Assembly (NCBI GenBank): GCA_046704385.1
Contig: JBJKSB010000007.1
Span: forward strand, 1-23,411
Direction: 5' to 3'
Length of the DNA: 23,411 nucleotides
Source of the DNA: GH45 sp046704385
GTDB lineage: Bacteria; Bacteroidota; Bacteroidia; Bacteroidales; SZUA-534
Below, one piece after another: positions 22,402 through 23,411 of this stretch (its first letter is position 1; the number at the start of each line of letters is the position of its first letter). Made by a program: the position numbers and the translations under genes. The notes under the pieces are model-generated. The model had not been told where the DNA came from and did no database searches. It saw only the letters and a program-made list of their open reading frames with translations.

Positions 22402-23410
22402 GAAAGTTCTTTTTGTACCATTCCTTAAAACTATATTCAGGCACCTCAGGCATTTTTCTGCCTTGTCCCCAAACATTTAATTTGTTATAAATCAGGAATC
22501 CGGGCATTATTTTAAGCGTTTTTCGTGCTGCTTTTCCCATAAAATTATACAGAGCATTACTTGCCAATACAGTTCCCGCCATTTTCATAGCCAGGTTCAT
22601 AATTACCGGCGCATTACCATTTTGCACAATTTCCTGCCTGAATTCATACAATTGATGATCCAAATCGATTTTAACCGGACACACATTGGTGCATGAACCA
22701 CACAACGAACATGCTGAAGGTAAATCATAAAATTGTTTCTCATCTTTCAAGGGGGCCAATAAAGATCCGATAGGTCCCGGAATCAGTGCTCCATACGAAT
22801 AACCACCACTGCGTCTGTAAATAGGACAGGTGTTCATACAGGCACCACAACGTATGCATTTAAGAACATGTCTGTGCTTTGGATTCTTCAATAAATCTGA
22901 CCTGCCATTATCCACCAGAATAACATGCATTTGCCCTCCGGGTTTTGGAGTTGAATAATGAGAAGTATAGGTGGTAATTGCCTGACCGGTTGCACTTCGG
23001 GCTAACAGTCGTGTAAAAACTGCCAGGTGATTTAATGAGGGAATCAATTTTTCAATTCCCATGGAATGAATTTGAACCGATGCCAGGTTAACGCCCATAT
23101 CAGCATTTCCTTCGTTTGTACAAACAACAACCTGGCCTGTAGCGGCAACGCCAAAATTCACACCTGTTAAAGCTACATCAGCCTGTAAAAATTTCTCGCG
23201 CAAATGTTTCCTGGCTTCACCGGTTAAATACGTGGGATCGCTAACACCCTCTTTGGTGTTTAATTTTTCATGAAAAAGTTCCCCAATCTCTTCCTTTTTA
23301 AGATGAATAGCTGGTAAAACAATATGACTTGGCGGCTCATGACGCAACTGTATTATCCGCTCGCCCAAATCAGTATCAATAACTTCGTATCCGTTTTGCT
23401 CAAGCACCGG
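22391..23410 (-). CDS. lutB: LutB-like iron-sulfur protein of lactate oxidation, 5' end outside window
   Basis: The visible 339 codons are the C-terminal two thirds or so of a LutB/LldF protein (usually about 460-480 aa). The frame is open to the right edge; a GTG at 23407 is internal (the sequence there, EQNGYEVIDTDLGERIIQL, is mid-protein in the family). Then come the LUD domain (TGVNFGVAATGQVVVCTNEG) and two 4Fe-4S sets: C-I-R-C-G-A-C-M-N-T-C-P and C-S-L-C-G-S-C-T-N-V-C-P. GGYSYGALIPGPIGSLLAPL between them is a LutB signature. It transfers electrons from L-lactate. LutA would be expected just beyond the right edge. Confidence 0.92.
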   Translation of the reverse strand, partial: PVLEQNGYEVIDTDLGERIIQLRHEPPSHIVLPAIHLKKEEIGELFHEKLNTKEGVSDPTYLTGEARKHLREKFLQADVALTGVNFGVAATGQVVVCTNEGNADMGVNLASVQIHSMGIEKLIPSLNHLAVFTRLLARSATGQAITTYTSHYSTPKPGGQMHVILVDNGRSDLLKNPKHRHVLKCIRCGACMNTCPIYRRSGGYSYGALIPGPIGSLLAPLKDEKQFYDLPSACSLCGSCTNVCPVKIDLDHQLYEFRQEIVQNGNAPVIMNLAMKMAGTVLASNALYNFMGKAARKTLKIMPGFLIYNKLNVWGQGRKMPEVPEYSFKEWYKKNFHDE

Positions 23411-23411
23411 G

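Noticed and set aside
22402..22476. 25-residue extension of LutC
   Set aside because: It overlaps the end of lutB and encodes non-family sequence; the ATGATGAGTAA junction gives a natural coupled start.
1..23411. CRISPR arrays, tRNA or rRNA genes
   Set aside because: No regularly spaced repeats or recognisable RNA gene sequences were seen on either strand.

Overview
The window looks like a chromosomal piece of a Bacteroidota genome, probably an anaerobic or facultative relative of the Marinilabiliales/Bacteroidales; the rank below phylum is a guess. Support: AT-rich DNA, mostly weak ribosome binding sites, a TonB-dependent receptor with a CarboxypepD_reg-like N-terminal domain, many small outer-membrane beta-barrels, DUF4386 and DUF5700-like proteins, and an IS1595-type transposase start. 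All calls were made by reading; no database search was run.

Left edge (1-472): the first 23 codons of an IS1595-family transposase on the minus strand, abutting the C-terminal remnant of an outer-membrane beta-barrel gene on the plus strand. The element appears to have inserted into that gene or replaced its front part.

Left half (538-12335, plus strand): eleven tightly packed genes (gaps 2-36 bp, one overlap), then a GNAT gene after a 172-bp gap holding REP-like palindromes. The packed set encodes an ATC-hydrolase-like protein, a YdhR-like domain on a membrane anchor, a DUF4386 membrane protein, a tiny membrane protein, two lipoprotein hydrolases (a class C beta-lactamase-like serine hydrolase and a proline-iminopeptidase-like alpha/beta hydrolase), a beta-barrel protein, a TonB-dependent receptor, an LCM-type methyltransferase, a probable DUF5700 zinc peptidase, a second small barrel and an exported alpha/beta hydrolase. 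This reads as an accessory cell-envelope operon whose substrate is unknown.

Right half (12431-21611, minus strand): a 15-gene bacterial microcompartment (BMC) operon. Transcribed right to left it runs: DeoR regulator, PduL, BMC-P, a 101-aa BMC-associated protein, BMC-H, BMC-H, acylating aldehyde dehydrogenase, BMC-H, three BMC-P genes in a row, PduS, PduT-like BMC-T, class II aldolase, acetate-kinase-family enzyme. The content matches the Planctomycetes-Verrucomicrobia (PVM) fucose/rhamnose type of BMC, with an added PduS/PduT redox module. Proposed route: the aldolase splits L-fuculose-1-P or L-rhamnulose-1-P into DHAP and L-lactaldehyde; the aldehyde dehydrogenase makes lactyl-CoA; PduL makes lactyl-phosphate; the kinase makes lactate and ATP. 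PduS and the Fe-S pore of PduT could carry reducing equivalents across the shell, since no alcohol dehydrogenase or diol dehydratase is seen.

Right edge (21823-23411, minus strand): lutC and the 3' part of lutB, of the LutABC lactate-oxidation complex. These would turn the lactate product into pyruvate. A candidate terminator and an array of roughly 11-bp-phased A/T repeats lie between lutC and the DeoR gene; the repeats are a candidate DeoR operator. The plus-strand and minus-strand blocks converge on a hairpin at 12401-12433.
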